Positions 16,831 through 26,316 of a DNA stretch of 41,798 nt are shown here, one piece after another (position 1 is the stretch's first letter; each line of letters opens with the position of its first letter). Source of the DNA: Elusimicrobia bacterium RIFOXYA2_FULL_39_19 (lineage in GTDB: Bacteria > Elusimicrobiota > Endomicrobiia > CG1-02-37-114 > XYA2-FULL-39-19); assembly GCA_001800285.1 (NCBI GenBank), contig MGVC01000046.1, positions 1 to 41,798 of the forward strand. Direction: 5' to 3'. The position numbers and the translations under genes are program-made. The notes below the pieces were generated by a model that saw only the letters and a program-made list of their open reading frames with translations, was not told the DNA's origin and did not search any database.

Positions 16831-16859
16831 TTGAAATTGAAAGAAAGAAAAAATATGAA
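16831..16859 (+). promoter_or_regulatory. Candidate promoter of the surface-protein cassette
   Basis: TTGAAA (16831-16836) is separated by 17 bases from TATGAA (16854-16859), about 40 bases before the ATG at 16898. A second TATAAT at 16872-16877 lacks a matching -35. The start codon has a GGGAGG ribosome-binding site near 16884-16890. Confidence 0.35.
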
Positions 16860-16897
16860 AATGTGCGAAAATATAATAATTTCCGGGAGGATTTAAA

Positions 16898-18229
16898 ATG
16901 AAGAAAGTTGTACTAATGATTGCTGTAATAATGAGTTTTGTACCTATCATCTTTGGTTTCAGCAACACAATTGAATACCAGGGCAGGCTGAGAGAACAGG
17001 AAATACCCGTGACCGGTACAAGAAACATGATATTTAAGGTTTATAACCAGTCAATAGGCAGTGTTCCTCTTTGGGCAAGCAGTGATTTAACAGTTAATAT
17101 AAGTACGGGGGTATTTTCCTGTAGCTTAACACCTGAAATAGACTGGAGGGCTGGCGACTATTGGATAGAAACATCCGTGGGTAATAAAACCTATTCTCCA
17201 AGGCAAAAAATATCGCCGCAAATATTTGCAATACACTCAAAAACATCAGAAGGTGTATCAAGGGAGTCGGGAGTTATAAATTTTAATATAGCTGATAGTA
17301 CGCGTGTTATTGTAAGTCAAACTGGGACTCAGATAAATGGAAATTTAACGATTGGCGGTAATTTGAGGTTAACTACCGGAAAAATCGTTTTTTCAGATTT
17401 ATCCGAAATGACGTCAGCAGGAATAAGCAGTACTGCACAATTGATCAATTCACAGGATTCGGTAATTAGATCAGATTCAGATAATGATGGTACAGGTGAT
17501 ATAGTATTCTCAAACGGAGTAAATGAAAGAATGAGAATTAAAAACACAGGTTTTGTAGGAATTGGTACGAGTTTACCTGGAGAAAAATTAACAGTTTGGG
17601 GAGGAATTGGCAGTTTTGGCAGTGCTTCTGCAGAAGGCAGAGTATGTATTGGGGCAGATGATGGTACTGATGTAGGAATATATACAGATGGCAACAGAAA
17701 TCTAAAGTTGGATGCCGGAAATAATATTTGGTTTAACAAAAAAGTAGGTATTGGTACAGCAAATCCTGAAACAATTTTAGATGTAGTGGGAAACATTAAA
17801 ACAACAGGAAATATAACGGTTGGAGGAACAGTTGATGGAAGAGATTTGTCTGCAGATGGTATAAAAATAGATGAATTAAAGGAAATGTCAAAAAGGGATA
17901 GCATTTCAGGTGGTACCGGAGGGGATATAAGTGATGGAACAATAACAAATGCTGATATATCAGCTGCTGCAAACATTCTATTGTCAAAAATTAAGTTTGA
18001 TCCAAATGCTATGGCAAGTTGGACTTTTTCTGAATATCAAGAAATTATTCCAGATCCAGGGGTTTATTACTTGCTTGGAGAGGAAGAATCGAGTAAATTT
18101 AGAATTGTAATAGATAACGTTAATTATCATATGTGTTATGGGGTATTTGTTACGATGGGCAATATGAAAATAAAGGCAATGGATTGGGGTGGCGGGATTC
18201 GTCATATCTACTACTACAAATACAAATAA
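16898..18229 (+). CDS. Secreted tail-fibre-like surface protein
   Basis: The 443-residue product has a signal peptide at residues 1-22 (KKVVLMIAVIMSFVPIIFGF). The N-terminal domain (about 24-125) reads YQGRL, then IPVTGTRNMIFKVYNQ, PLWASSDLTVNISTGVFSCS and YSPRQKISPQIFAIHS. This pattern is common in exported proteins of uncultured bacteria. Phage-tail-fibre-like beta repeats follow, including GFVGIGTSLPGEKLTVWGGI and KVGIGTANPETILDVVGNIK. The last 55 residues are aromatic-rich (GGGIRHIYYYKYK). No enzyme motif is visible, and an adhesin or surface fibre is the best guess. The stop overlaps the next start by one base, giving a coupled operon. Confidence 0.75.
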   Translation: MKKVVLMIAVIMSFVPIIFGFSNTIEYQGRLREQEIPVTGTRNMIFKVYNQSIGSVPLWASSDLTVNISTGVFSCSLTPEIDWRAGDYWIETSVGNKTYSPRQKISPQIFAIHSKTSEGVSRESGVINFNIADSTRVIVSQTGTQINGNLTIGGNLRLTTGKIVFSDLSEMTSAGISSTAQLINSQDSVIRSDSDNDGTGDIVFSNGVNERMRIKNTGFVGIGTSLPGEKLTVWGGIGSFGSASAEGRVCIGADDGTDVGIYTDGNRNLKLDAGNNIWFNKKVGIGTANPETILDVVGNIKTTGNITVGGTVDGRDLSADGIKIDELKEMSKRDSISGGTGGDISDGTITNADISAAANILLSKIKFDPNAMASWTFSEYQEIIPDPGVYYLLGEEESSKFRIVIDNVNYHMCYGVFVTMGNMKIKAMDWGGGIRHIYYYKYK

Positions 18230-19476
18230 TGAAAAAAATACTAATACTAATAATTATTTTGCTTTTAACTGATAAATCGTATACAACTGTATCCTATACG
18301 AATGATTTTACAAGCAGTCTGCAAATTATGTCTGTTCCGGAGCAAATATATCAGGAAAACGACCAGCAGGATAGAGTAGATGCAGTTATTCAATCTTTTT
18401 CTCCGGAAAATTGTTTGTTTAATAGTATTTCCGGTGAAGATATATCATTTATAACCTTTTCATCTCTGGATTATTTAATTAATTCCGGAGATTCAGTGCT
18501 AACACCACCGCTAATAAGTACTGTTAATGTTGTTTCCGCTCTTGTTTTGCATAGGACTCTACCAAGATATACCACACCAGGTGCCCCGTTTAAAATTTAC
18601 GCAAATTACTCGGAAAGTATAGTTTTAGATACCACAAAACATTTTAAGTTAAACCTATACATGGATAACCAGCTGATATTTACAGATACAATGACATATG
18701 TCGATAAATATTCTACAGGAACGATATTTTCATACACTATTTCGTTAAATACAATTTCATCCAAATATAAAGTTCAATTTGAATTAGAAGATTGTACGGT
18801 TAATCAACCGACTATAATTTCATCATTTTATCCTTTTATTGTTTCCAATCCGCCCGGCATACCAATGATTGCAGGAAATGCCTTAAAAAATGGAAATATT
18901 GTTAGTCCGAGAAATGTTGTTTTTAACTGGAGTTGTGCGTCAAATAATACAAGTGAACAGTTGAAATACTATTTATACCTAACGAATCCGATAAATGTGC
19001 AGTCTGATTCGGATTATAATGCGCCATCAAGTACAGAAACAATGAGTTTAATATATGCCGGACATGATACTTCTTACATAATATCCAGGCTTAATGACAA
19101 TACAAAATATTACTGGTGTATAATATCCGAAGACTGCTGTGGAATACTTACACAAAGCCCCATATATTCATTTCGTACTTTTAAAAACATTACTGAAAAT
19201 AGTGTTGCGTGTTGCCCGAATCCATTTAATCCAAACAATGAAGATCAGAATATTGTTTTTAATGCAGAACATGAAGGCAGGTCAGAAATCAGGATTTATA
19301 CTTACTTTGGAGAAGTTGTATTCACAGATTCAATAAATTCTATTGAAGGCATAAACACATACATTTATAATGGGAAAAATAAACAAGGAGAAGTATTGAC
19401 CAATGGAAGTTATATTCTTTCGGTACGATCTGATGGTATAGAAAAGAAATCAACAATACTTATATTAAAGAGATGA
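18229..19476 (+). CDS. Secreted protein with fibronectin-like and FlgD/T9SS-sorting-like domains
   Basis: The product is 415 residues from the ATG at 18229, which overlaps the previous stop (TAATG). The reading frame is open upstream, but a signal peptide begins exactly here (KKILILIIILLLTDKSY). The middle is beta-rich without a recognised family. A fibronectin-III-like stretch covers about 215-325 (FNWSCASNNTSEQLKYYLYL, DNTKYYWCIISED). The C-terminus (about 330-415) has CCPNPFNPNNEDQNIVF, EIRIYTYFGEVVF and NKQGEVLTNGSYILSV. This is the layout of FlgD Ig-like and type IX secretion sorting domains. Surface export is inferred. The 3' end overlaps the PorV-like gene by four bases. Confidence 0.7.
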   Translation: MKKILILIIILLLTDKSYTTVSYTNDFTSSLQIMSVPEQIYQENDQQDRVDAVIQSFSPENCLFNSISGEDISFITFSSLDYLINSGDSVLTPPLISTVNVVSALVLHRTLPRYTTPGAPFKIYANYSESIVLDTTKHFKLNLYMDNQLIFTDTMTYVDKYSTGTIFSYTISLNTISSKYKVQFELEDCTVNQPTIISSFYPFIVSNPPGIPMIAGNALKNGNIVSPRNVVFNWSCASNNTSEQLKYYLYLTNPINVQSDSDYNAPSSTETMSLIYAGHDTSYIISRLNDNTKYYWCIISEDCCGILTQSPIYSFRTFKNITENSVACCPNPFNPNNEDQNIVFNAEHEGRSEIRIYTYFGEVVFTDSINSIEGINTYIYNGKNKQGEVLTNGSYILSVRSDGIEKKSTILILKR

Positions 19477-21278
19477 AAACGAGAATACTGCATATTTTAA
19501 CAATTTTACTTATAACAGCCGGTTTGAATGCTGACCTGCTTGAAAATTCAAGTGTAATTTCCCGTAGTATGGGAGGATGCGCCTGCCCAGGAGATATTTC
19601 GTCCGTTGCACTAAATCCTGCAATGTCCTTGCAGTCTTATCAGTGTACTTTTTCTGGTTCTAACTATCTTTTATATGACAATGCCCGCTTTAATATGCTT
19701 TGCTATCAGCAAAGATTTCCAGAATCATCATTAAGCATTCTTTTTGCCAGATTCCAAAAAGACAATATAGAAATAAGGCAGAATTTAGCAGATGAACCAA
19801 AATATACCTATGATTCAGAAATGGCTGCAATACTTAATTATTCTTTAATGCTTCCGTTAAATATAGCCGCAGGCATAAATTTTAAAACTTACAGCATTGA
19901 TATCTACAATTATAAATCAAATAATCCCCTGGGTTTAGATATAGGTATTTATAGAAATATATTTCAATCAGGAGAGGAATCAAAAAACAGGTTTTCAATA
20001 GGGGCAGGTGTTGCTGTCAGCAATTTTATAACGCCTAAACTAATTATGTGTGAACAATCAGAAACCTATAAAACTAAATCAAGGATAAGTACAGAATTTA
20101 AAATGACTCTATCTCCGCATTTCAATCAAAATAAAGCATCGATAGATTATGACACTCTAATTCTAAATATTGATTATATTAAAAACATAATGTGCGGATT
20201 GGAATATAAAAAAGGTAATTATGCCTGTAGAATAGGATATAATCCTGATCTAGCCTATAAAGTATCTGGAGGAATGGGAATGTACATAGGCGATATTGCC
20301 ATTAATTATTCTTTTACACCATTTATTGATTACGGGTTGCATTACCTGGAAATGGTCTATAAATTCGGTGAAAAAGTAGAATCAGAAATACAATCTGAAG
20401 ATATCGATGAACAAAGGATATTAATAAATAATACAAGAAGCCTGTATAGTAAATGCTATCAGGAAGCCTTGTCTATGATAGATGAAGGAAAATATGAAGA
20501 ATCAGTAATATTACTCGAAAGAATTATGCCTTTAGAAAAGGAAAACCCCAAAGCGAAGGAATTAATAAAAATATGTAATACAAAGATATCATACGGCAAA
20601 ATTAAAGCGATAAACACTGATTTTTCAAATGCTTTAAACACAAATGATATAAAATCAGCTTATCATCAATATTTTATGGTACTGGATATTGATCCCTTTT
20701 CGGTTGTTTCGACTGACATGAATGAAAAGCTTAGGGGTCCAGAAATAGAGTCAAAAATAACTAGAGATACAAAAGATTTTTATGAACAGTATGTAGAAAC
20801 AATAGTCAAAAATATTGATAAATATCTTTCAAAAAATAACTTTGACAAAGCAGAAAATGAGATTATAAAACTAAATCTCCTTGAACCAAGAAATAAAAAC
20901 ACAGCTTTATACATATTTAATTTAAATGAACAAAAAGCAAGATACATCAATTCGTTAATGGACGACGGATTGAAATATTGCGAGTATAATGAATATGAAA
21001 AGGCTTACTTATGTTATAAAGCTGCGTATAAGATTTCCGGAGAAAAAGAATTACAGGATAAAATTCGATATGTAAGGGTAAAGTATTCTACACAAAATGA
21101 AATTGATACTTCGCAGATGTTGAACCATCAAAAACAATACTACCAGGCTGCTCTGGCATTCGCAAAGAATGAAAGTACAGCTACTGATTTATTTACAGAA
21201 TTAAAACGCGCGAATATCACTTATGACTTTGATTTGCTTGAAACAATGCTCATGAAACACGCTAAAATAAAACCATAA
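19473..21278 (+). CDS. PorV-like outer-membrane barrel fused to a TPR-like domain
   Basis: The product is 601 residues with a signal peptide at 1-20. The mature start, SSVISRSMGGCACPGDISSV followed by ALNPAMSL, matches the entry signature of PorV/PorQ/UPF0164 beta-barrels (MGG...A..D..A..NPA). Alternating beta strands run to about residue 300. From about 325 the protein turns helical and repeat-like (CYQEALSMIDEGKYEESVIL, LSKNNFDKAENEIIKLNLLE, CEYNEYEKAYLCYKAAYKIS), consistent with tetratricopeptide-type repeats reaching the C-terminus. In type IX systems PorV receives cargo at the outer membrane. A role in handling the two upstream secreted proteins is an inference from the overlapping genes. 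Confidence 0.7.
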   Translation: MKTRILHILTILLITAGLNADLLENSSVISRSMGGCACPGDISSVALNPAMSLQSYQCTFSGSNYLLYDNARFNMLCYQQRFPESSLSILFARFQKDNIEIRQNLADEPKYTYDSEMAAILNYSLMLPLNIAAGINFKTYSIDIYNYKSNNPLGLDIGIYRNIFQSGEESKNRFSIGAGVAVSNFITPKLIMCEQSETYKTKSRISTEFKMTLSPHFNQNKASIDYDTLILNIDYIKNIMCGLEYKKGNYACRIGYNPDLAYKVSGGMGMYIGDIAINYSFTPFIDYGLHYLEMVYKFGEKVESEIQSEDIDEQRILINNTRSLYSKCYQEALSMIDEGKYEESVILLERIMPLEKENPKAKELIKICNTKISYGKIKAINTDFSNALNTNDIKSAYHQYFMVLDIDPFSVVSTDMNEKLRGPEIESKITRDTKDFYEQYVETIVKNIDKYLSKNNFDKAENEIIKLNLLEPRNKNTALYIFNLNEQKARYINSLMDDGLKYCEYNEYEKAYLCYKAAYKISGEKELQDKIRYVRVKYSTQNEIDTSQMLNHQKQYYQAALAFAKNESTATDLFTELKRANITYDFDLLETMLMKHAKIKP

Positions 21279-21376
21279 AATCAGGATTGTATTACTATTT
21301 AAGAACTCAAAAAAACAACGCGATTATAAATCAATCAAATATCTTCCATAAAACAACTGCAGAATGATATAATTTC

Positions 21377-21405
21377 TTGAAAAACACACCAAATTTAGGT
21401 AAAAT
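21377..21405 (+). promoter_or_regulatory. Sigma70-type promoter of the moxR operon
   Basis: TTGAAA (21377-21382), a 17-base spacer and TAAAAT (21400-21405) form a good promoter. The expected start of transcription is near 21411, about 27 bases before the moxR ATG. A CCGGAG ribosome-binding site follows near 21427-21432. It marks a new transcription unit after the surface cassette. Confidence 0.6.
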
Positions 21406-21437
21406 ACCACATCAAAAGAAACACACCGGAGAAAATA

Positions 21438-22436
21438 ATGCCTTCAGCAAAAACAGATACAGAACTTGTAGAAAAACTTGTTTCCGGACATAAACTAATA
21501 GTAGAACAGTTGAAAAAAGTTATCATAGGGCAGGATCAGGTAATAGATGAACTTCTCATAGCTCTTTTTTCCAAGGGCCACTGTATTATTGTTGGTGTTC
21601 CGGGACTGGCAAAAACACTTCTTATCTCAACACTATCAGAAATATTAGACCTGCAGTTTAAAAGAATACAGTTTACTCCAGACCTTATGCCTTCTGATAT
21701 CACAGGCACGGAAGTTATAGAACAGGATGCGTCTACCGGCAAAAGAGATTACCGGTTCATACCCGGGCCCATATTTTCAAACATATTACTGGCTGATGAA
21801 ATTAATAGAACTCCGCCAAAAACACAGAGTGCTTTACTGCAGGCTATGCAGGAGTTTAAGGTAACATCTGCGGGAAAAACCTATCCCGTCCCGCTGCCGT
21901 TTTATGTTCTTGCTACACAAAATCCCATTGAGCAGGAAGGTACTTATCCTCTACCAGAAGCACAGTTAGACCGTTTCTTTTTTCAAATAAACATAGATTA
22001 TCCAAACGAAACAGATGAAAGACAGATAGTTTTTCAAACTACCGGCTCGGCAATACCAAAACTTAATAAAGTGCTTGATGCAAAAGAAATTAATCAACTT
22101 CAGGAAATTGTAAGAAAAGTCCCGGCAAGCGATAATGTGATAGATTATACGGTAAAATTCACCCGCGCCACAAGGCCAAAAGATGCCAGTGCCCCGGATT
22201 TTGTAAAACAATGGGTTAACTGGGGTGCGGGCCCACGCGCCGGCCAGACTCTTATACTCGGTGCAAAAGCACGGGCAGTACTTAACGGTAGGTATGCCGT
22301 TTCTATTGAAGATATACAGGCGCTGGTCTATCCTGCTTTAAGGCACAGAATAATTCTTAACTTTCAGGCAGAAGCGGAAGGAATAACTGTAAATGAAGTT
22401 ATAAGACGTCTGCTGGAACATTTAAAGGTTGCTTAA
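21438..22436 (+). CDS. MoxR-type AAA+ ATPase
   Basis: The product is 332 residues. MoxR ATPases act as chaperone-like factors that activate or insert metal ions into VWA-domain partner proteins. Walker A is GVPGLAKT (about residues 53-60). Walker B is LLADEINRTPPKTQSALLQA (about 117-136). The sensor region ATQNPIEQEGTYPLPEAQLD is highly diagnostic. A C-terminal lid domain is present (about 250-332). Genes for a DUF58 protein and two VWA membrane proteins follow, the classical MoxR gene neighbourhood. Confidence 0.92.
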   Translation: MPSAKTDTELVEKLVSGHKLIVEQLKKVIIGQDQVIDELLIALFSKGHCIIVGVPGLAKTLLISTLSEILDLQFKRIQFTPDLMPSDITGTEVIEQDASTGKRDYRFIPGPIFSNILLADEINRTPPKTQSALLQAMQEFKVTSAGKTYPVPLPFYVLATQNPIEQEGTYPLPEAQLDRFFFQINIDYPNETDERQIVFQTTGSAIPKLNKVLDAKEINQLQEIVRKVPASDNVIDYTVKFTRATRPKDASAPDFVKQWVNWGAGPRAGQTLILGAKARAVLNGRYAVSIEDIQALVYPALRHRIILNFQAEAEGITVNEVIRRLLEHLKVA

Positions 22437-22518
22437 AACATATATATTTGTATAGAATTAGTTGTCATAATCTGTTTTTATTGTCGGCGCAATAAACGAG
22501 GTTTTTAGAAAAATAATC

Positions 22519-23412
22519 ATGGCAACAAAAATAAAATATTTAGATCCTGCCACACTTATCAAGCTGGGCAAACTGCAGTTAAGAGCTAAATATGTTGTTG
22601 ACGGATTTATAAGCGGGTTGCACCAGAGCCCCAATAAAGGCCATGCCTTGGAATTTGTACAGCACAGGGAATATACTCAGGGTGATGAATTGCGCCATAT
22701 TGACTGGAAAGTGTTCGGCAGAAAGGACAAGTTTTTTGTTAAACAGTACGAAGAAGAAACAAACCTCAAAGCCAATATTCTGCTTGATACATCAAATTCT
22801 ATGTCTTTCCGTTCAGAAGGCAATATAGACAAATTCACTTATGGCGTAAATTTATCAGCATGTCTTGCTTATCTCTTATTGAAACAGGAAGATTCCGTAG
22901 GGCTTACCATATTTGATGACAAAATAGGAAAATTTATTTCACCAAGAGCTCAGTTTGAACAATTTACGAATATAACAAGCCTGCTTGAATCAATTACACC
23001 AAGTTCGAAAACCTGCATATCAAAAGTACTTAATGAATTCAGTCAGTATGTTAAAAAAAGAGGGCTGATAATCATTGTGTCAGATTTTTTTGATTCACCG
23101 CAGGAAATACTAAATTCCATAAAACAGTTGAAATATAAACATCATGATGTGGTAGTTTTTCAGGTTTTAGACCCCATAGAAAGAAATTTTGATTATTCAG
23201 GGCCGGTAGTTTTTAAATCACTTGAATCCTCAGAACTCGAAGTGCTTACCGAAACGGAAGAAATTCAGGAAGAATACCTGCAGTTAATGGGGGAGTTTAT
23301 TGATGATTATAAAGCAGGTTTTATGAATTCAGATATAGAGTATTATCTGGTTACTACTGATACGCCTATAGAATTATGTTTATGGTCCTTTCTGGCTGGC
23401 CGTAAAAAGTAA
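22519..23412 (+). CDS. DUF58 domain protein
   Basis: The product is 297 residues. The DUF58 signature is present near residues 46-80: EFVQHREYTQGDELRHIDWK, then KDKFFVKQYEEETNLKA. A VWA-like metal site DTSNS follows in NILLDTSNSMSFRS (about 90-103), with SDFFDS later. There are no membrane helices, so the protein is likely cytosolic and works with the MoxR ATPase. It begins 82 bases after moxR. No convincing promoter was seen in that gap. Confidence 0.88.
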   Translation: MATKIKYLDPATLIKLGKLQLRAKYVVDGFISGLHQSPNKGHALEFVQHREYTQGDELRHIDWKVFGRKDKFFVKQYEEETNLKANILLDTSNSMSFRSEGNIDKFTYGVNLSACLAYLLLKQEDSVGLTIFDDKIGKFISPRAQFEQFTNITSLLESITPSSKTCISKVLNEFSQYVKKRGLIIIVSDFFDSPQEILNSIKQLKYKHHDVVVFQVLDPIERNFDYSGPVVFKSLESSELEVLTETEEIQEEYLQLMGEFIDDYKAGFMNSDIEYYLVTTDTPIELCLWSFLAGRKK

Positions 23413-23482
23413 ACCCCATTCAATACATAAATCCAGCTATAATAACAGTCATAGATAAAAATTAGTTTCCGGAGCAAAAACG

Positions 23483-25576
23483 GTGAACCTTTCTTTTATA
23501 AATTCTGCGTTTTTATACCTGCTTCCGTTAACACTCCTGCCGGTTATTATCCATCTGTTTTTTCGTAAGAAAACCAAATACATATATTTCAGCGACCTCC
23601 GTTTTATAAATCTTGCCAACAAAAATGTAGCTCCCAAGAAAAAAATCCAGCAAATTCTGCTTTTAATTATCCGTTGCCTTATACTTTTGTTTTTAAACCT
23701 TGCTTTTGCTCGGCCTGTAGGTTATTTAGGCGGCATGAAACAGGCAGATAAAACCCGCCAAGTACTTTTTCTTTTAGATACTTCCTATTCCATGGGTTAT
23801 AATGCCGCAGGTGTACCCAAAATTGCCGAGGCCCGCTCAATTGCAGGAAAAATAATTGACCGGATGTTCCCTAAAGAAACCGGCACTCTTAATAAGCAGG
23901 CAGGTATAATACTGTTTTCAAGCTATGTTTCAGATTTCAGCAGATTTACCAATGATCCCCAATACCTTAATAAATTTATTTCCCAGGCAAAAACCGGCAG
24001 CAGCTCTACAGATCTGCTGCCCGCCTTTAAACATGCTTATGAAATGTTTTCACAATACCCGGATACCCAAAAAACAATTATTGTAATATCTGATATGCAA
24101 AGCAATATATTTAAAACAGCTACCCCGGAAACTGCCTCAAACCTGGAAAAGTTTAACCCATTAATACAGGTTATTTTTATTGATGTCGGAGCATCGGATG
24201 CACAAAATTCTGCCCTTGAAGCAGCAAAACTGCTTGAAGAGCCGCTTAGAATTTCCGCTCTTGCTGAAAACTTTTCTTCAAATGAAGTTTCCACGCCTCT
24301 ATTACTAAGCATAAAGGGCAAGACAGTATATGATAACACCGTCCGGTTGGAACCGGGCAAGGCTGTAAATTATGAGATAGGTTTATCAGTCCTGAATGAT
24401 TCAGAATTGTATGGTAATCTGAAAATTCAGGAAGATGCGTTAAGTATCGATGACATATATTATTTTTCGTACCCGCTTAAAACAAGAAAAAAAGTACTAA
24501 TAATTGACGGAGACCCAAAATTCGGTTCCGGTATAAACAGCGAATCATATTATCTGAATTACACTATAGCTTCACGGGATTCGGATCGTTATGATGTAAA
24601 GATATACAGCCCGGAAGAGCTGGAAAGAGAAAACAATATAGAAAAATACAGTGCAATATTTATTTGTAATGTGAGCGAACTTACAAATCTTCAGTTGGAC
24701 CGACTGGAAAGGTTTCTTACCACGTTTTCAAAAAAGAACCTTGCTGTTTTCTTGGGTGACAAGGTAAATCCGGAGAAATATCCTGCATGGCTGGCAGGTA
24801 ACATAGGCATAATTCAGGAACAAAACGCTTATGTAGCGCAACCGGTACAGCCAGCCAGTATGTTTAAAAACATAGAAAGTTTCGAGGTTTCAAAAATATT
24901 TGTCAGGAAATATTTTAAACTAAATACTATGAAAGCTGAAGTTGTGCTGGCTCTTGATAACGAAGACCCGCTGCTTATAGAGAAACAGATAGATAATTCA
25001 AAAATATTTATCTTTGCTTCTACGGCAGACCGGGAGTGGACAAATCTGCCTTCAAAACCGTTTTTCCCGTATTTTGTGCGTACATTGATTGATACTACGG
25101 AAATTGATACTGATGTAACTCAAAAACTGATTTATAGCGCCGGAGATGTAATAAGGTACAGCCCGGAAGAAGAATTTTCACAGGCCCGTATTGAGTTGCC
25201 TTCAGGTGAAAATGCAATTGTGCGGATAGTGCAGGGCAATAAAGGAAAAGAAGTCATTTTTACTGATACAGCTTTGCCCGGTATATATGAATTACAGCTC
25301 TACTCACAATCAAGGGTAATTACCAGGCATTTTGCGGTAAATCCTCAGGATATAGAACATGAAAGCAATCCTGCAAAAGCAGACCTTTCGGTAGTGAAAA
25401 ATAAACTACCCAAAGTAAGGCTGATATTTTTAAAAGAGGATAAAGAACTTTATACTAAAGTGTTTACTATTCTTGAAGGAAAAGAACTGTCAAAAGAATT
25501 TTTTGTTATAGTTTTGGTTCTGCTGGGATTGGAAGTGCTTCTGGCTAATATGAAATTTAGACGAAAGAAATTATGA
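23483..25576 (+). CDS. BatA-type membrane protein with VWA domain
   Basis: The 697-residue product starts with GTG at 23483, preceded by CCGGAG. The BatA N-terminal domain (residues 1-80) has two membrane helices and the family pattern LPVIIHLFFRKKT, then YFSDLRFI and the helix LLLIIRCLILLFLNLAFARP. A VWA domain at about 93-250 carries the MIDAS motif DTSYS in FLLDTSYSMGYN. A long periplasmic beta-rich region and a final helix (about 670-690) follow. Bat proteins were first linked to aerotolerance and stress tolerance in Bacteroides, but their biochemical role remains unclear. The stop overlaps the next gene by four bases. Confidence 0.85.
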   Translation: MNLSFINSAFLYLLPLTLLPVIIHLFFRKKTKYIYFSDLRFINLANKNVAPKKKIQQILLLIIRCLILLFLNLAFARPVGYLGGMKQADKTRQVLFLLDTSYSMGYNAAGVPKIAEARSIAGKIIDRMFPKETGTLNKQAGIILFSSYVSDFSRFTNDPQYLNKFISQAKTGSSSTDLLPAFKHAYEMFSQYPDTQKTIIVISDMQSNIFKTATPETASNLEKFNPLIQVIFIDVGASDAQNSALEAAKLLEEPLRISALAENFSSNEVSTPLLLSIKGKTVYDNTVRLEPGKAVNYEIGLSVLNDSELYGNLKIQEDALSIDDIYYFSYPLKTRKKVLIIDGDPKFGSGINSESYYLNYTIASRDSDRYDVKIYSPEELERENNIEKYSAIFICNVSELTNLQLDRLERFLTTFSKKNLAVFLGDKVNPEKYPAWLAGNIGIIQEQNAYVAQPVQPASMFKNIESFEVSKIFVRKYFKLNTMKAEVVLALDNEDPLLIEKQIDNSKIFIFASTADREWTNLPSKPFFPYFVRTLIDTTEIDTDVTQKLIYSAGDVIRYSPEEEFSQARIELPSGENAIVRIVQGNKGKEVIFTDTALPGIYELQLYSQSRVITRHFAVNPQDIEHESNPAKADLSVVKNKLPKVRLIFLKEDKELYTKVFTILEGKELSKEFFVIVLVLLGLEVLLANMKFRRKKL

Positions 25577-26316
25577 AAATGTTAAGAATAATATTATTAT
25601 TGTTTCTGTTATCCACTGTGGTAACAGCCGGTGCAGCGGAACCGGTAGGCAACCGGCTGGCATTTACTCAACTGGATTATGACGGTGAATGGGACCCATA
25701 TCCCCAGATTTATCAGGATATATTTTCTTTCCTGACATATACCACCAGTATGGAGGTTTATCCGCAGCGACAGACTATAAAGATTACTGACGAAATGCTT
25801 TTTTACAGCCCGTTAGTGATAGTGCTAAACCGCGGCAGGTTTGCAGGATTTACACCAAATGAAAGAGATTTGCTTAAGAAGTATATTAATGGCGGCGGTA
25901 TTCTTTTTATAGAAGATTGTTCGGGAAACAAGTACAGCGATTTTGACAAAAAGATTCGCCGTGAACTGGAACTGATAATCCCGGAAAGAAGGCTTGCAAA
26001 AATACCCAAAGACCATGCGCTACTACGCTCATTTTATTTGTTACGAGGTATTGCTGGCAGGTATATTACCAATAACTACATTGAAGGAATAGATATTTCC
26101 GGAAGAACTGCAGTAATTTATTCACAAAATGATGTATTTGGCGCCTGGGTAAGAGACCGTTACGGTAATTATTTCCTTGAGTGTGTGCCCGGCGGGGAAA
26201 GTCAGCGTTTTGAAGCACAAAAACTGACTATAAATATTTTTCTTTACTCAGGTACAGGTACCTATAAAAACGATTTTATTCATAAAAAATTCATAGAAGA
26301 AAAACTTAAAAGATGA
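25573..26316 (+). CDS. DUF4159 domain exported protein
   Basis: The 247-residue product has a signal peptide (residues 1-22, IILLLFLLSTVVTAGA). The body matches DUF4159: LAFTQLDYDGEWDPYP, then LVIVLNRGRFAGFTPNERDL, KKYINGGGILFIEDCSG and DHALLRSFY. The later VFGAWVRDRYGNYFLECVPG is also typical. The fold resembles glutamine-amidotransferase-like or ThuA-like domains without an evident catalytic cysteine. It overlaps both neighbours by four bases, so it belongs to the MoxR/Bat operon. Function is unknown. Confidence 0.8.
   Translation: MKMLRIILLLFLLSTVVTAGAAEPVGNRLAFTQLDYDGEWDPYPQIYQDIFSFLTYTTSMEVYPQRQTIKITDEMLFYSPLVIVLNRGRFAGFTPNERDLLKKYINGGGILFIEDCSGNKYSDFDKKIRRELELIIPERRLAKIPKDHALLRSFYLLRGIAGRYITNNYIEGIDISGRTAVIYSQNDVFGAWVRDRYGNYFLECVPGGESQRFEAQKLTINIFLYSGTGTYKNDFIHKKFIEEKLKR

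Noticed and set aside
17329-17976. Antisense open frame of 215 codons inside the tail-fibre-like gene
   Set aside because: Its composition (Pro/Ser/Ile-rich) is that of a reverse-strand shadow. There is no ribosome-binding site and the + strand gene is convincing.
18133-18228. Longer start for the FlgD-tailed protein
   Set aside because: It overlaps the upstream gene by almost 100 bases, and the signal peptide begins at the ATG at 18229.
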